Origin: Jaapia argillacea MUCL 33604
Taxonomy: Eukaryota > Basidiomycota > Agaricomycetes > Jaapiales > Jaapiaceae
Assembly (NCBI GenBank): GCA_000697665.1
Contig: KL197717.1
Span: 224,786 to 288,785 of the forward strand
Length of the DNA: 64,000 nucleotides
Direction: 5' to 3'
Numbering within the stretch: position 1 is the first letter of the stretch; each line of letters opens with the position of its first letter. Position numbers and translations under genes: made by a program. Of this stretch, positions 23,864 through 35,531 are shown piece after piece. The notes under the pieces were generated by a model, which was not told the origin of the DNA, did not search any database, and saw only the letters and a list, made by a program, of their open reading frames with translations.

Positions 23864-24607
23864 CAGCGGGTTACCGATGTTATGAGGACGAACGAACCTG
23901 GATCCATCATTGAAACCTACAGCCTTGATGCGAAAATACGATAAGTGACAGTAAGTGACGCTGGCTTAGTCGTACGTCGTTGAGGAAGTGTGTTCACCAC
24001 ACCCAGGAGCTGCTTGTCACAGCAAAAGTCTCAACAATATCCGAAGCTTGACTTATTGTACGTCTGACAGTCAGTCAACAGTCAAGCACTGTAGGCCGCG
24101 ATGACAAAAGTCGAGTAACATCTTATTGCCACTCGAGCCACTCTACGAACTTTGGGACGTGGCTCGGAGGCCTTTGGACACTCGAGTCCTCATACGACTC
24201 TACACGCGCGACTCAAGTATTATGACAGGAATCGCCCCGGGTTGAGCGGCCATTGGAATCGTCGGCGAAGCCACTATCCCTCAACACCAAATAGGGTGAG
24301 CGTTGGCGGGTGGTTGGACACGGATGGGGGGACGGATACTCCAAGCCAGCGTATCTCCAACGTATTAGTAAGGGTTTGGACTGGGGGGGTCCTCCTACTT
24401 TGTTGACCCGCCACATTGCTTCGCCTGCTTCGTAGGTACAAAACAGCAAGTGAACCATGTTGCTGGGTTTCCCGAATATCTCGGAATGACCGTCGGCTCA
24501 AGCCTTAACTAGGCGATGGATCTCAGAGAATGCTCGGAGCATCGCAGCACACACCTTGCAAGAATTCTGGCGGATGTTCATACAACACGTGCAATTACAT
24601 GAGTGCT
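23864..24607. other. Spacer between the accessory cluster and the housekeeping block
   Basis: About 740 bp containing the promoter of copy F and the 3' flank of RPC31. Short overlapping frames at 24152-24501 on both strands have no domain. Nothing supportable was found. Confidence 0.4.
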
Positions 24608-25671
24608 TTAATCGTAATCATACCCTGCAGTAGTAGCAAACGCACATCAGCTTACTTGTCAGGACCGTCGCGGGTATAAGACAGAATATGAACATACCTC
24701 CACCACCTTCATCTCCTCCACCCCCACCCCCACCTAGGTCATCCATATCTTCACCTTCGCCGTTATCAAAGTAATTCTCGGCGTAATCGTTGTCATATTC
24801 TTCGTCTACGTCGTAGTCTGAGTCAGGTGCACCAGAGTGGATTGATGAGCGGTCTGAGGCGTTTTCCTGGAGGGTGATAATGGAGGACCATTAAATGAAA
24901 CATGTGCGCAAGGTTAACAGGCTCGTACTTGGTCGTCACCGTCTTCAGCCATCTCATTGAGATTCAATTTCTTTTTTGACGTCGATTTTGTGACTGAATA
25001 CGTGTCCCGTTAACTGGTCAGTGGGAGAGGAGAAACGGCGTACTTTTCCGCTTCTTTTTGGGATTGAAGTAACCCTCGAATATTTCTTGCGGGAAAAAGG
25101 GTTGATGGAGGTCGCTCCTCTTCAGGGTGGGTTGAGAGGCGGGGGACGGCCGATACTTGTCCGAATATCTCGGTAATTCTGCCATTCAACCAAGGGGATG
25201 AGGGGAGTGATGCCTCCTGGTCATTGGAACTCACCAGTTGACTTGGTCGTCTCAACGATATAATAGGGTGATTTGCGCATCCGAGTAATAAATCCTGTTT
25301 GCAGGTCCGAAATTGTCTTCTCGTCCGGGGTGTACTCTGTCAAGGATGGCAAAGGGTCCATTGGCTTGAAGTTCCATGATTTCCATATGCGAAAGCGGAT
25401 CGAAAGCCAGCCCGAGTTGCAACAGTACCAGAAGGCGAGGGTTGAAAAAGCAGATGACTCAGAAACCAGATAGATTCACCGGCAGATTAACAGCACTTCG
25501 ACATACAGGATACAAAGCAGTCGCCTCTCTGGACATGGCCTGAATATCGGCGAAAGAGAGACCCATTGGAGGAGCGTTGCTTGATCCTGCAAACATGCTT
25601 TTGCCTCCCCCACCACCTCCACGACCCCCACCAAATCCACCCCGACCACCACCTCGGCCACCTCTGGACAT
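24608..25671 (-). CDS. RPC31: DNA-directed RNA polymerase III subunit RPC31 (RPC7/POLR3G type)
   Basis: This subunit belongs to the RPC82-RPC34-RPC31 trimer needed for initiation by RNA polymerase III in the nucleus. Six exons give about 229 residues. The N-terminus is a Gly/Arg-rich run from MSRGGRGGG, followed by the conserved MGLSFADIQAMSREATALYP. Exon 2 begins PMDPLPSLTEYTPDEKT and includes the conserved YYIVETTKST; exon 3 has ELPRYSDKYRPS and FPQEIFEGYFNPKKKRK. The C-terminal half is acidic with a glycine run and ends GYDYD, as expected for this family. The last exon is only a few codons, after an intron ending CTGCAG at 24625-24630. It is divergent from YRA1 with about 230 bp between start codons, so the two may share a promoter region. 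Confidence 0.95.
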
Positions 25672-25901
25672 CGTGAGCGTATGGAGACCAAGATCCCTCG
25701 AGAATGGAAGTGAAAATCTGAAAAGTCAAGATGGTAGCTGAGGTGAAAGCAGTGAATTTGCAACTCCGCGTCAAAAGTGCCAAACGCCAAACTTCCGACG
25801 CCGTCTCGTCTCGAACCACATCATTCCTGCGCGTCGACAACGACCTCTATCGTCTGCGGAACCCTCAAGACGTGAACGAATCTCCCATTTGTGAACTTGT
25901 A

Positions 25902-27391
25902 ATGGACAAATCCCTTGACGAGGTCAGTCGAGCATACCTACTCTCCTTTGTTCGATAACTGGATTCTCATTGTCTTTGTTCTTTGTTCTTTAGATAATCG
26001 CCGCTCGCCCTCGAGGAATTCGTCGTGGAGTTGGACGTCGCGGTGGAGGGGCGCGAACTCAAGTGCTCGGAACCGGGGGCGTCAGTCCTGCTGCTCGAGC
26101 CCGGTATAACGGCGGCGTTGTTCCAGCTGCAAACGTGGCACCTCGCGCACCCGCACCTGAACAACCTGCCGATAAAATCATCGTGTCCAACCTTCCACTT
26201 GATGTCAACGAACTCCAAGTAAAGGTGCATCCCATTCACACATCTACAAATTCTGGAGCTGACGAACACCATCTTGCTGCACCACAGGAATTATTTCAAA
26301 CGACAGTCGGCCCCCTCCGAGAAGTTCTTCTTACGTACGACAGCGCTGGACGGTCCAAAGGAGTTGCGACCGTGCAATTTACAAGGAGAGGAGATGCGAC
26401 CAAGGCCTATCAACAATATAACAATCGGCTCATCGACGGGAGTTAGTATCGACTACTTTTGCTTCTTGCACTTTACTCTTTTTCTCTGTGATACCTGTTA
26501 TTTCCGCTTCTACTTCTCGAGGCCGTCTGGACGCGATCACGCAGACAATATTTGGAGGATCGTCGCATACCCAACGCGAGGCGACACCAGGAATGTGGGG
26601 TGGAACTTTGGCGGACTGGGGCGGACATTGTGGGCGAGGTGCGCTTTTGGGGCGAAATCAGGATGACGATGGAGATTCGAAAGGGCGGTATTGCGTTTCG
26701 ATGGAGATGGGGTGGACTGTTGGGACGGTATCAGTATCCCACAACCTGACCTGAAGCACAAGGCAAACCGCTTTCAAGATCACGATCCTGGTAACGCCAT
26801 CGGATTCGAGTCGGACTGTGTCCTCACCTTTTCGTCACTTGCCTTTTCTTGCTCTTGCATTCCAAATTACCAAGGAACCGACTGATGATATAATTGTCTC
26901 CTCTTACCTTCGCTTCGACCACCTCCCCCGACTACCATCACCACCACCGACAACCACGACGACCGCCAATCTCAATCACGCTACCTTCGGAATCACTAGA
27001 GCGTCCCATGCGAATCGAAATCGTCGTCGACCCTGCACGTCCGGCTCCTCAAACGCTCGCCTCTCGTGTTTCCGGTCCTGCCGACGGGCCCAGGTTAGTC
27101 TTGGCTATACCTTAGCCACTGCAGGTGCCTGATGGATGGGTCTACTTTTGCGACATCTAGAAACGATACTGGTGGCGGAAGACCTTTTAGAGGACGAGGA
27201 GGACCTAGAAGAGGAGTTGTACGAGGGGGAGGCGGACCTCGAAGAAATGAGAGACCCGTGAAGAGTGCCGCTGATCTTGATGCCGAGATGGAGGTTAGTT
27301 ATTTTGCTGGCCATTCTCTGACAACTTCTAACCTCTTCTGTCGCGTTAGGATTATACCGCGAGCACTGCGACTGCTACTGCTGAGGCTTGA
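25902..27391 (+). CDS. YRA1: mRNA export adaptor of the ALY/REF family
   Basis: ALY/REF proteins couple the TREX complex to the export receptor Mex67 in the nucleus. Six exons (25902-25922, 25994-26224, 26288-26441, 27000-27093, 27161-27293, 27350-27391) give 224 residues. The N-terminal MDKSLDEIIAARP is the conserved REF-N box. An Arg/Gly-rich stretch follows, then one RRM with RNP2 KIIVSNLPLDV and RNP1 SKGVATVQF, then the KRPMRIEIVVDP segment, an RGG-rich tail with GRGGPRRG, and a C-terminal box (SAADLDAEMEDYT). All phases agree. The intron between exons 3 and 4 is about 558 nt, whereas the other four are 56-71 nt; see its own entry. Confidence 0.94.
26442..26999 (+). other. Exceptionally long intron of the YRA1 orthologue
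   Basis: The intron starts GTTAGT after exon 3 (DG) and ends CACTAG before KRPMRIEIVVDP. It splits the RRM C-terminal region from the basic linker. Open frames run inside it on several strands, but none continues the protein, and joining the flanking exons gives the expected family sequence without a gap. In budding yeast the YRA1 transcript also carries an unusually large intron that serves autoregulation by the protein. Whether this intron has such a role is inference only. Confidence 0.7.
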
Positions 27392-27669
27392 CTCTTTCAA
27401 AGACCCTTTTCTATGATGCATCCTGTACCATAGTTTATCCTCGGTTACATGTAGTTGTTCTGCCCGGTATGTTGGGATTGTCTCTGCCAATCTATAAACA
27501 AAGACCATTCTATCGTTGTCGTCGTCCGAATAAGATCTCGAATGAGCCGAAATGTCTCAGCTTGGTTTCAACCCTATTGTTCTTCCCTCCGAATCCCTGA
27601 AGAGTTAACAGTGTCGCTCGCTTCTTCCTACTTCCATCTCTATCACTCCACTATCGTTGACCTCCGAGC

Positions 27670-29042
27670 ATGTCTGCCAGTTCTGACTCCATCGAGCTCT
27701 ACGCTGACGATCCTGAATGGGCTGATATCGAGCCCGTCAGGCAATACGAGAATCCTAACCCTCTGGCGCCAATATTCTACACTGAAGAATGTACGCGGGG
27801 GGGCATCGTCATGGATTACATTCCCATTGTCCTAATTCTTGGATTGCTCGACAGATAGGGATGCAACCGATTACTTTCGTGGTGTAGTAAAGAAGGGGGA
27901 TATGAGCCCCAGGGTACTGGATCTGACTGAAAAGATCATCCGATTGAATCCTGCTCATTATTCTGCATGGTGAGATTCCTATCCAACCCCTCCGAAGCTG
28001 TCTTTATGATGCGCCCTCTACATGTACTGATACTCCCTCCTTCATCTCAGGCAATATCGATACAAGGTTCTCCTGGCACTGAAGTCCCCACTTGACCTCG
28101 AGCTCCGGTTGATGGACGAGTTAGCAGTGAAGTTCCTTAAGACCTATCAAGTTTGGCACCATCGCCGTCTTCTCATATCCCACCCTCAACTCTCTTCTTC
28201 CAAATCTTCGTCTTTCTATCTCACTGCGGAGCTCAGATTCATCGCCAAATGCCTGGTTGTCGATTCCAAGAACTATCACACATGGTCTTATCGGCAGTGG
28301 CTCTTGTCAAATTTCTTCAGTGGCGGCGAGAGGGGGAAGGAGGAGGAGGAAGTGTGGAAGAAGGAAATGGAATGGATCGAGCAGATGATTGAAGAAGATG
28401 TGAGAAATAACTCGGTTTGGCATCATCGTTTCTTTGTGGTCTTCCAGTCGGGGATAAGAGTAGGCGACGAGGATCGGGAGGTTGTTCGGAGGAGGGAGAT
28501 CGAGTGAGCCCTAGGCTTCCCCCTTCGTCCATCTATGATTACTCACTCGTTGTCCGCACATTTCAGTTTCGCGAAGGATAAAATCTCCCTTGCTCCAAGT
28601 AATCCCTCGGCCTGGAATTATCTACGAGGAGTTCTTGACAACAATAACCTTCCCTACTCCGATTTATCCATCTTCGTTCGACCCTACGCCCAAGCCCGCT
28701 CGCCAGACGCTGAAGCAGACGAAGTGATTGATCTTGAGAACCCATCACCCTCCAAAGGCGCACAACTGCCTTGCGTTCCGGCCATCGAGTTTTTGGCAGA
28801 CGTTTACGAAAGTGGAAAGAGTCGGGATGATATCGAGAAGGCTGCCCAGGTACGTTTAACCCCCTCGTGACAATTTGAAAATTTCATTCTCCCATAGCTT
28901 TGGAAGTCGCTTGCGAATGAGTATGACACAATCAGAAAGAAGTAAGTTTCTTACCGGAACACTCTGAGCTACTATCTAACCGCAATGCGCTAGGTATTGG
29001 GAGTATCGGATCAAGGAGGCTTTGGAAGTTTTACCTGCATAG
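27670..29042 (+). CDS. RAM2: Protein farnesyltransferase / geranylgeranyltransferase I alpha subunit
   Basis: The alpha subunit pairs with a farnesyltransferase or geranylgeranyltransferase I beta subunit to prenylate CaaX proteins in the cytosol. Six exons (27670-27790, 27855-27969, 28051-28503, 28567-28849, 28898-28941, 28994-29042) give 354 residues. The typical PPTA helical-pair repeats are visible: NPAHYSAWQYRYKVL, KTYQVWHHRRLL, KNYHTWSYRQWLL, NNSVWHHRFFVV and NPSAWNYLRGVL, each with the conserved Trp. The protein starts MSASSDSIELYADDPEWADI and ends YWEYRIKEALEVLPA. It lies 280 bp downstream of YRA1 on the same strand. No anomaly seen. Confidence 0.96.
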
Positions 29043-29263
29043 CCGGGTCTATATGTACTATGGGTTGCTGCATTGGTTGAGATTCGTGCTGTGGTAACTA
29101 TTCAAGTGAAATGTATCAACAATTTGACACTCTCCCTTTTGCTCGATACCATACATGAAGCTCTCTTTTTTCAAGGCGGCGCCGAATTATCATACAGGAC
29201 GACAGGAATAATATACACTGCATACAATGCCCATCCTTTCCCATGCCATCCCTTCAACTATCG

Positions 29264-30359
29264 TTACCCGCGGTCAGTTGGACTGTCGGTCAAGGGCACG
29301 TACTATTCACAACGCATAAGGGCGCAAACACGATCAGCTTTTATCCTTCCGTGTTAGAAGGAAGAACCAAACACTCGCCTTCACACCAAATAAGTCCTCC
29401 ACTCTGACTCGCCCTTCAGCATCCTTGTCGACTAATGTGACGACTTGGCTGCCACGCTTCCCTACTGGGATGAACATACGTCCCGGACCGGCTAGTTGAT
29501 CGATGAGGGCTTGGGGAAGTTCAGGCGGTGCGGCTCCTACGTGGATTGCGTCGTATGGGCCTTCGTAAAAAGTGGATTTTGTCTTCAGTTCGATTCAAGA
29601 AGTCCTTGGACCTTACCGCCTGCTGGAGATCCTATGTTAGAACCAGAGGTCAGCTTTCGATAACATTCATACCGCCGGCGAACAACTGACCGAGCCTCCC
29701 ATCACCCTCAATAATCTCGATTTCTCCATTATCCAAAGCCTCCCCAAGCCCATCCCTCCTGATATTCTCCCTCGACCACTGGACGATTTGTGGTATGTGT
29801 TCGATTCCTACCACTTTGCCTTTCGGACCACCTTCTTCACCGCTAACCAAGTGGTGAAATACAGCAGTCAGGTATCCCGAACCACTGCCTACGTCGAGCA
29901 CTTTGGAGCCGGGACCGAGAAAATTGAGGAGATGTTGGGCTGCATGTGCGTGCTACGAGATTTACCGGGTGAGCCAACCTTCAGGATTTTGATGCAGATC
30001 TTCGTCGCTCACCATGTGGGGTGCTGAGATGGTCTGCGAGTGCCCTATCGGCCTAGAAGCACTCTCAGTATCAACAAATATCGTCGAAACTCACAGACAA
30101 GGGGAAGACGGCCTCACTGGGGGTGATCATCGTATGCATCTTCCCTATTCCGAACGTAGTTCGCTCGGTCAACTTTGAGCATCGCCTGTGCGTGCAACAC
30201 GATGGAGATGTGTTTCAAGATATCCTGACGTCGAGGAAATCAACCGATCTAGAGCCATTGGATACTCACATATCTGACCCTTTCCGAAAAGTACATTCCA
30301 CGTCGAGCCAAGTTATCGACTAGTTCAGCATTGCTGGAACCAGATGATCTCCGCGACAT
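29264..30359 (-). CDS. Protein-L-isoaspartate O-methyltransferase, copy 1
   Basis: The enzyme methylates isoaspartyl residues with S-adenosylmethionine to start repair of aged proteins. The protein starts [20 protein letters not shown] and continues [20 protein letters not shown]. It then has [13 protein letters not shown], the AdoMet-binding motif [26 protein letters not shown] and [16 protein letters not shown], and ends [13 protein letters not shown] 15-nt exon at 29631-29617 encodes the link between GDGRLG and GPYDA. The last intron (29378-29303) starts with GC (AAG|GCGAGT) and not GT; reading through it would give a stop and lose the conserved YVPLTD. The start ATG precedes the family N-terminus. 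It is closest to copy 2 (34080-35210). Confidence 0.93.
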
Positions 30360-30586
30360 ATTATGTTACGGGAAGTACTTCAAAGAGCAACGCCGGCGAC
30401 CGTGACGGTGTGGCACTGACGAAGACCGTCCCTTAAACTTAGGTCATAATATAAAGAGGATTACTGTAGCCACACGCATATATACCCTCGCAGGCTCGGT
30501 CGCATTCTATACTTTCGCGGCGTGGACTGAGTAATTGAATCACGTGACATTGACAGCCCGTCGCGTCCAGTCCATCGCGACCCACA

Positions 30587-31183
30587 ATGCCTTCGAAAAT
30601 ATTAATGACTCGCGACACTATCGTCACTATCCCTAAAACGCCCTACGTTCCGCCCCCTTGGGAACCCCGTGAATATTTGCAGGGAGGTTTCTTTCTTACC
30701 ACTGAGGAGACTCTAAACTGGGCGACACGGCTTAGTGGAAGAACTTTCTCCCCTGCCACTTGTCTTACGGCGCGTAGAATAATTAACGACAGAGTCAAGC
30801 CATACGGGGTTTACTTCTCTATGGTTGGGGAGGATCTGTTCACCCAGTGGATGGTCGTCACCCAGCACGGAGTCTGCCCTGGGGGTACCGCGGGGATGGA
30901 TCCTTCCAAGATCCCGCAACTTGAGGAGGGGAAACGAGAGGCGATGGCGCGTGAGCTGTTGCAGCAAGAAGGTGTGTCCCCATCACTCAATCTACGTTGT
31001 TCGTGATCTTGCGAGGAGCTCAACTCATCCACCGTATTCAGGCTTGGATAACCTGAAGTTTGTGACTTTCCTGTCTGGAGAGTTTCCCGACTGTCTGACT
31101 CTACCTCGAGTACGTGTCTTTGGTTGAACTCTCACTAACCACAACTGAACCTGCTCGTCAGCGTCGCAGGGCGAATGCATGAA
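30587..31183 (+). CDS. Unrecognised protein, intact copy of a local duplication (L1)
   Basis: Exon 1 (30587-30971) encodes 128 residues starting MPSKILMTRDTIVTIPKTPY and including WEPREYLQGGFFL, NDRVKPYGVYFSMVGED, HGVCPGGTAGMDPSKIP and REAMARELLQQEG. Exon 2 (31042-31109) adds LDNLKFVTFLSGEFPDCL in frame. The last exon is uncertain: splicing at CGTCAG (31162) gives a short tail ending RRRANA at 31183, and a later CAG gives a longer tail into 31270-31290. I do not recognise the family. A second, broken copy lies at about 33160-33950. The gene is divergent from methyltransferase copy 1 with about 230 bp between them. Confidence 0.6.
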
Positions 31184-31330
31184 GATGTTTTGGTTTCATT
31201 CTATTTACACGGGAATCTGGTTCGCGAGCTGGCGACCATCACACGGTGGACAATGAGGGCGTCCTTGAGCCTTGGCACGTGGTGAATATTGTACAATCTG
31301 ATTGGTATGATACGCAAAAGTCTCTCACTC

Positions 31331-32912
31331 CTAAATCTTGTTATCCTGCCATTCCGAAATGTTAATGAATCTCCAGTGGTTCCGAGAATCGTGAGGATCG
31401 GATTGAAGGACCTGGAGGAGTCGTAATCGTGTCTCAAAACAATAAGGAATGGGTTCATTGCTTACTACAGTGTCTTCCTCGCCATCAGAAAGGCCCCAAA
31501 AAAGTGTTGAGAATAAAGGCGAAATCCTGACGAGAAGGATAAGTATGAATGCAAGCATTAGAGCAAATACGTACGTATAGATCCCCGTCTCCTCAATCTC
31601 CCGAGTTTTGAAATGGGATATTTCGGGGATCTCATATGCGGTGTTGTAACCAGCGATGACATCACCCACTTTGAGGAAATTAGCTTCGATACGTTGATGG
31701 CTATCGAGGCAGCTAAACGTGAGTCCGCCGTCACGACAACTTTCGATTCGTAACTAAAACCAAGCGGGTTAGCCCAGAAACACTAACTCTCACTGATGGA
31801 GAGTCGCGTACCATGGTTGTTCGATGAAGCTTTGGCGTAGTGCGAAGAAAGGTGGAATGCTGAATGTCTGGGACACAGACGAGGCGTCCCGAGAACAGGT
31901 TTTGGATGCGATAGGTGCCATCAAGAACCGGCCCTCTCCACGCAAGTGCTTCGATGTCGTGGAGTGAAGCGACATCCTGGAGAAAAGGATCTTCCGTTTG
32001 ACTGTTCGCTGCGGAAGTTCTTGTTTGAGAGGAACGGAGAGAGGCAGCGATATCGCCACGATCGGGGGGTTCCAGTGCACCCGCCAGCTCGGCGGCCGGT
32101 GGAGCAGAGGCTGGTGTTTTCTGGAGGCCTTCCGTTTGGCTGAATGCGCCCTCGAACTTTCCCAGCACTCGAATCTCGAAGTACGCCTCAATGTACTTCG
32201 TGGCCTCCTTCAAATCAGTATTATCCCATGAGGCACGCTCAATGGTTGCGAGATGAGAGAAAGCTTGGAAGCGAAAGAAGGTCATGGCATCCCACTCATC
32301 CACTGCCGTGGATCCCGCTAGGAACTCTGTAAACTTCTCTATCTGACCCTCCTTATGAGGTGGTATCTGAAACCGACAGCGTTTGGAGCCGATGGTCCTC
32401 GCCAGATTTCTCCGGAGACATCCCGCATACCACCAGCAATTGAACGACCAAACCCTGTACAAGTCGGCTGCCTTTCCGACCACCTCCAGAAGAATCGCGA
32501 TGTGTCGTAGATCGATGTCAGTCCGATTGACTGCGATGTGCGCGATGATTCGATCGCCCGAATTCTGAGCATCGTGGGCACTGCTCCATTTCGAGACCGT
32601 GTCGTTATAATTCGAGCCACACAATGAACCAAATATCTTGAACCACGATTCGGTGTCTCGTTCGAAGCGAAGTGCGGTGTCGTAGATAACATTAGGATGG
32701 AATTTGTCGCCAAATACGAGGATGATATATTCGTGGGATGGGAAACTGCGTTCTTTCGCCCAGCTGATTTCGCGGATGTAGGCGAGTTCGGCGGCGTCGT
32801 GGAGAGAGGCGGCCCACTGAATAAATGTCTTTGCACTGATCTTTCCTCTCGAAAAACGCCCAAACTTTCCGCGGTTGAGTGGAAAAGTCGAAAACCTAGG
32901 GTTCTCCGCCAT
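31331..32912 (-). CDS. Unrecognised agaricomycete protein with conserved helical N-terminal domain
   Basis: The first exon opens MAENPRFSTFPLNRGKFGRF and is open for 393 codons. The N-terminal ~200 residues include IQWAASLHDAAELAYIREI, HEYIILVFGDKF and DLRHIAILLEVVGKAADLYR followed by SFNCWWYAG. That arrangement resembles agaricomycete hypothetical proteins with a Cys/Trp-containing core, whose function is unknown. A variable Ser/Thr-rich stretch follows, then GTYRIQNLFSGRLVCVPD. I place an intron after ATG at 31811-31813 (donor GTACGC), because the next exon (LRIESCRDGG...KVGDVIAGYN) continues in frame. A further 48-nt GT-AG intron near 31514-31561 is optional because reading through it stays open. 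Its 3' end faces the unknown gene L1. Confidence 0.65.
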
Positions 32913-33159
32913 AGGGATTCAGGTGGAGAGATGGCGTTCGGGTGAGAGAGAGAGATTCAGTGCTGAGTAAACCATAGCCAGCACGTTCAGCAGTGCTTCG
33001 TTCCTTATCACGGGTAATATCAGGCGCCAGCAGTGGAAGAGAAACTTTCAAGAAATGAGGCAGGCATGGAGTCATGATTGGAGCACAGAACCTGGCAAAC
33101 AGAACCACAAGAAGTTCCCGAGAGTGGCCATTCGGACGGCGTTGAACGTCAGTGAAAAT

Positions 33160-33950
33160 GAAATGTCAGCGCTGAACGACCCGACTGTCATGACTACTAG
33201 CCTGCTATCCCTGCAAAACGCTATCGTTCAGCTCCTTGGCACCCCCGTGAATACTTGCAGGGAGGTTTCCTACTATTATAACCAATGAGGAGACCCTCAC
33301 CTGGGCGATATGACTTCAATACTGGAAGGACTTTGCGCCCTGGTACTCCGATGTAATCAACGAGGGAGTCAACCCATACGGGGTTTACTTCGCTATGGTG
33401 GTGGAGGATGTGTTCGTCGATTGGATGGTCCTCGCTCAGCACGGAGTCCGAGTCTGTCCTGGAGGTACCGCAGGGATGGATCCTTCAAAGATCTCTGCGC
33501 AACTTATGTAAGGAGGGAAGCGAGAGGGCAGCGCGTGAGCTGTTGCAGAGGAAGGTACGTCTCAATCACCCTATCTATAAGTTCGACATGGTCTTCAATG
33601 CTGAGCGCTGAGGGGCTCAACTCATTCACCGCACTCAGATTTGAAATTTGCGACCGTCTTTTCTGGACCATATATCGAATGCCAGACTCTTCGTTGGGTA
33701 AGTACTTTTGGTTGAACTCTCACTAACCACGAGTCACCCTGCTTGTTATCGTCGCTAGCGCTAAAACGAAGGCATGGTGAATTTTTGGCTTATATTCCGT
33801 TTACAAGGGAACCTGGTTCACGGCTGTCAGCCATCGCGTTGGCGATGAGGGTGTATCCAGGAACCCAAGTGTGGAGGAGGCGTAGTGGAAGCAGGCAAGG
33901 ATTAATTTGATCGAGTGTGAAATCGAAGGTGATTATTCAACGGAATATTC
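33160..33950 (+). pseudogene. Broken copy (L2) of the unrecognised gene L1
   Basis: The DNA aligns with L1 for most of its length: GAATACTTGCAGGGAGG here against GAATATTTGCAGGGAGG in L1, then TGAGGAGACCCTCACCTGG, CCATACGGGGTTTACTTCGC and CCTGGAGGTACCGCAGGGAT. Reading frames break repeatedly. The stretch homologous to YLQGGFFL runs into a TAA, the next segment reads WAI and then TGA, and the DPSKI segment is followed by a stop after LM. The last-exon region is also preserved (33760-33950). Copy L2 therefore cannot encode an L1-like protein. The order L1 - unknown - L2 - methyltransferase 2 suggests that L and the methyltransferase were duplicated together and one L copy then decayed. Confidence 0.8.
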
Positions 33951-34079
33951 AGGTGGAGTACACTCAGAACTTCATGATAGTCCTCTCATGTTCACGAGGC
34001 CTCATGTATCATGGCTCGGATGATTTATACACTATCGTACACGAACAACTCTTCTCCAGCCCCGCTCCCGAGGTACTAC

Positions 34080-35210
34080 TCACTTCCCGTGGCCCGTTGG
34101 GCGATCAGTCAAGGGTACGTACTATCCACAAATACGCATCAAGGCGCATACATGATCAGCTTTGATTCTTCTATTGATATGTGAACCAAACACTCGCCAT
34201 GACACCAAACAAATCTTCGACAGTGACTCGCCCTTCGACGTCCTTATCCACCAACGTGACGACTTGACTGTATTTTCCGATTGGGATAAACATGCGTCCT
34301 GGACTTGCAAGTTGATCAACCAGGGCCTTCGGGAGCTTCGGCGCAGCTGCTCCGACGTGAATTGCATCGTACGGGCCTTTAAGAATTGTCAGCTTTACCT
34401 CTTAAATTGATGGGAGGGTTGCTTGGTTCTTACCGCCTTCCGGGTATCCTGCGTTGGATAAACCTTCAGCTCGGCCCGTTCACATTGTGCGGAAACAACT
34501 CACCTAACCTCCCGTCCCCCTCAATTAGTTCGATTTCCCCGTTATCCAACGCCTTCCCAAGCCCGTCTCGTCTGACATTATCCCTCGACCACTGAACGAG
34601 CTGTGGTATGTGCTCAATCCCTACTACTTTACCCCTCAGACCTCCTTCTTCATCGCTAACGAGATGGTGAAATACAGATGCCAGGTATCCTGATCCGCTG
34701 CCAACGTCGAGAACTTTACATCCCGGTTGGAGATAGGTTAGGAGATGTTGAGCAGCGTGTGCGTGCTACCAAATTCAGTTTGTGGGTCAATCTTTTTCAC
34801 GTTTTTGACGTTATCCGCTACTGACCATGTGAGGTGCTGATATAGTCTGCCCGTGTCCTATCAGCCTAGAGACGATGTTAGCATCAGTAAGGCTCGTCTA
34901 TTTGGTCGAGCTAAATTTGTGCAAGATGACAGAATGAGGGATGGAGCCGTCGTACTCACTGGGGACAATCATCGTATGCATCCTCCCTATTTCGAACATA
35001 ATTCGCTCGGTCTACTTTCAGCATCGCCTGTCCAGTTCAAACAAAGTCCACGACAACGGTGAGACTTCAGGATATCCAGGTAGCCAAAGACAACGGATGC
35101 AATCAGAATCAAGGACTTACAGCTTTCACCCTTTCCGAATTATAAACTCCATTTCGAGCCAAGTTAGCTACTAGTTCTGCGTTGGTCAAACCAGAAGATC
35201 GCCAGGCCAT
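34080..35210 (-). CDS. Protein-L-isoaspartate O-methyltransferase, copy 2
   Basis: Same fold and motifs as copy 1: start [20 protein letters not shown], then [78 protein letters not shown], and end [13 protein letters not shown]; about 230 residues. The 15-nt exon is at 34448-34434 (codes GYPEG with flanking bases). The last intron (34197-34122) is 76 nt and uses a GC donor (ATG|GCGAGT), with the same position and length as in copy 1, so the GC donor predates their duplication. All exons are open and joins are in frame. Confidence 0.94.
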
Positions 35211-35531
35211 GGTGCTGAGTGATATTATCTTAAACTTGAGTTATGACGGTCAACTCGTTGCGTGTTTATATAGAAGTACAATGACGAGAGACTCAGTATT
35301 CTGGACCGAACGGGACCTGGCTTGGTCAAAGGATGCACCGGTCCCGGGCTGACTGTACATGTATGTTGATGATCTGGTGCTTGCACGAGTCTTCTCCGTT
35401 CAGAATGGGAGAAGCTTATGAGTGGCATCGTGATCGAGCGTTAACAGACGAGAGTAGTGAATTTCATATCGATACATTTGGGATGGTGAACTGTTGTAAC
35501 ACGTTGTGGTCCTCACCAATCTGCAGCACAA

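Noticed and set aside
24152-24501. Overlapping frames downstream of RPC31
   Set aside because: Equal-length frames on both strands without domains, in a spacer.
26488-26754. Open frames inside the long YRA1 intron
   Set aside because: They do not continue the protein, and joining the flanking exons gives the complete family sequence.
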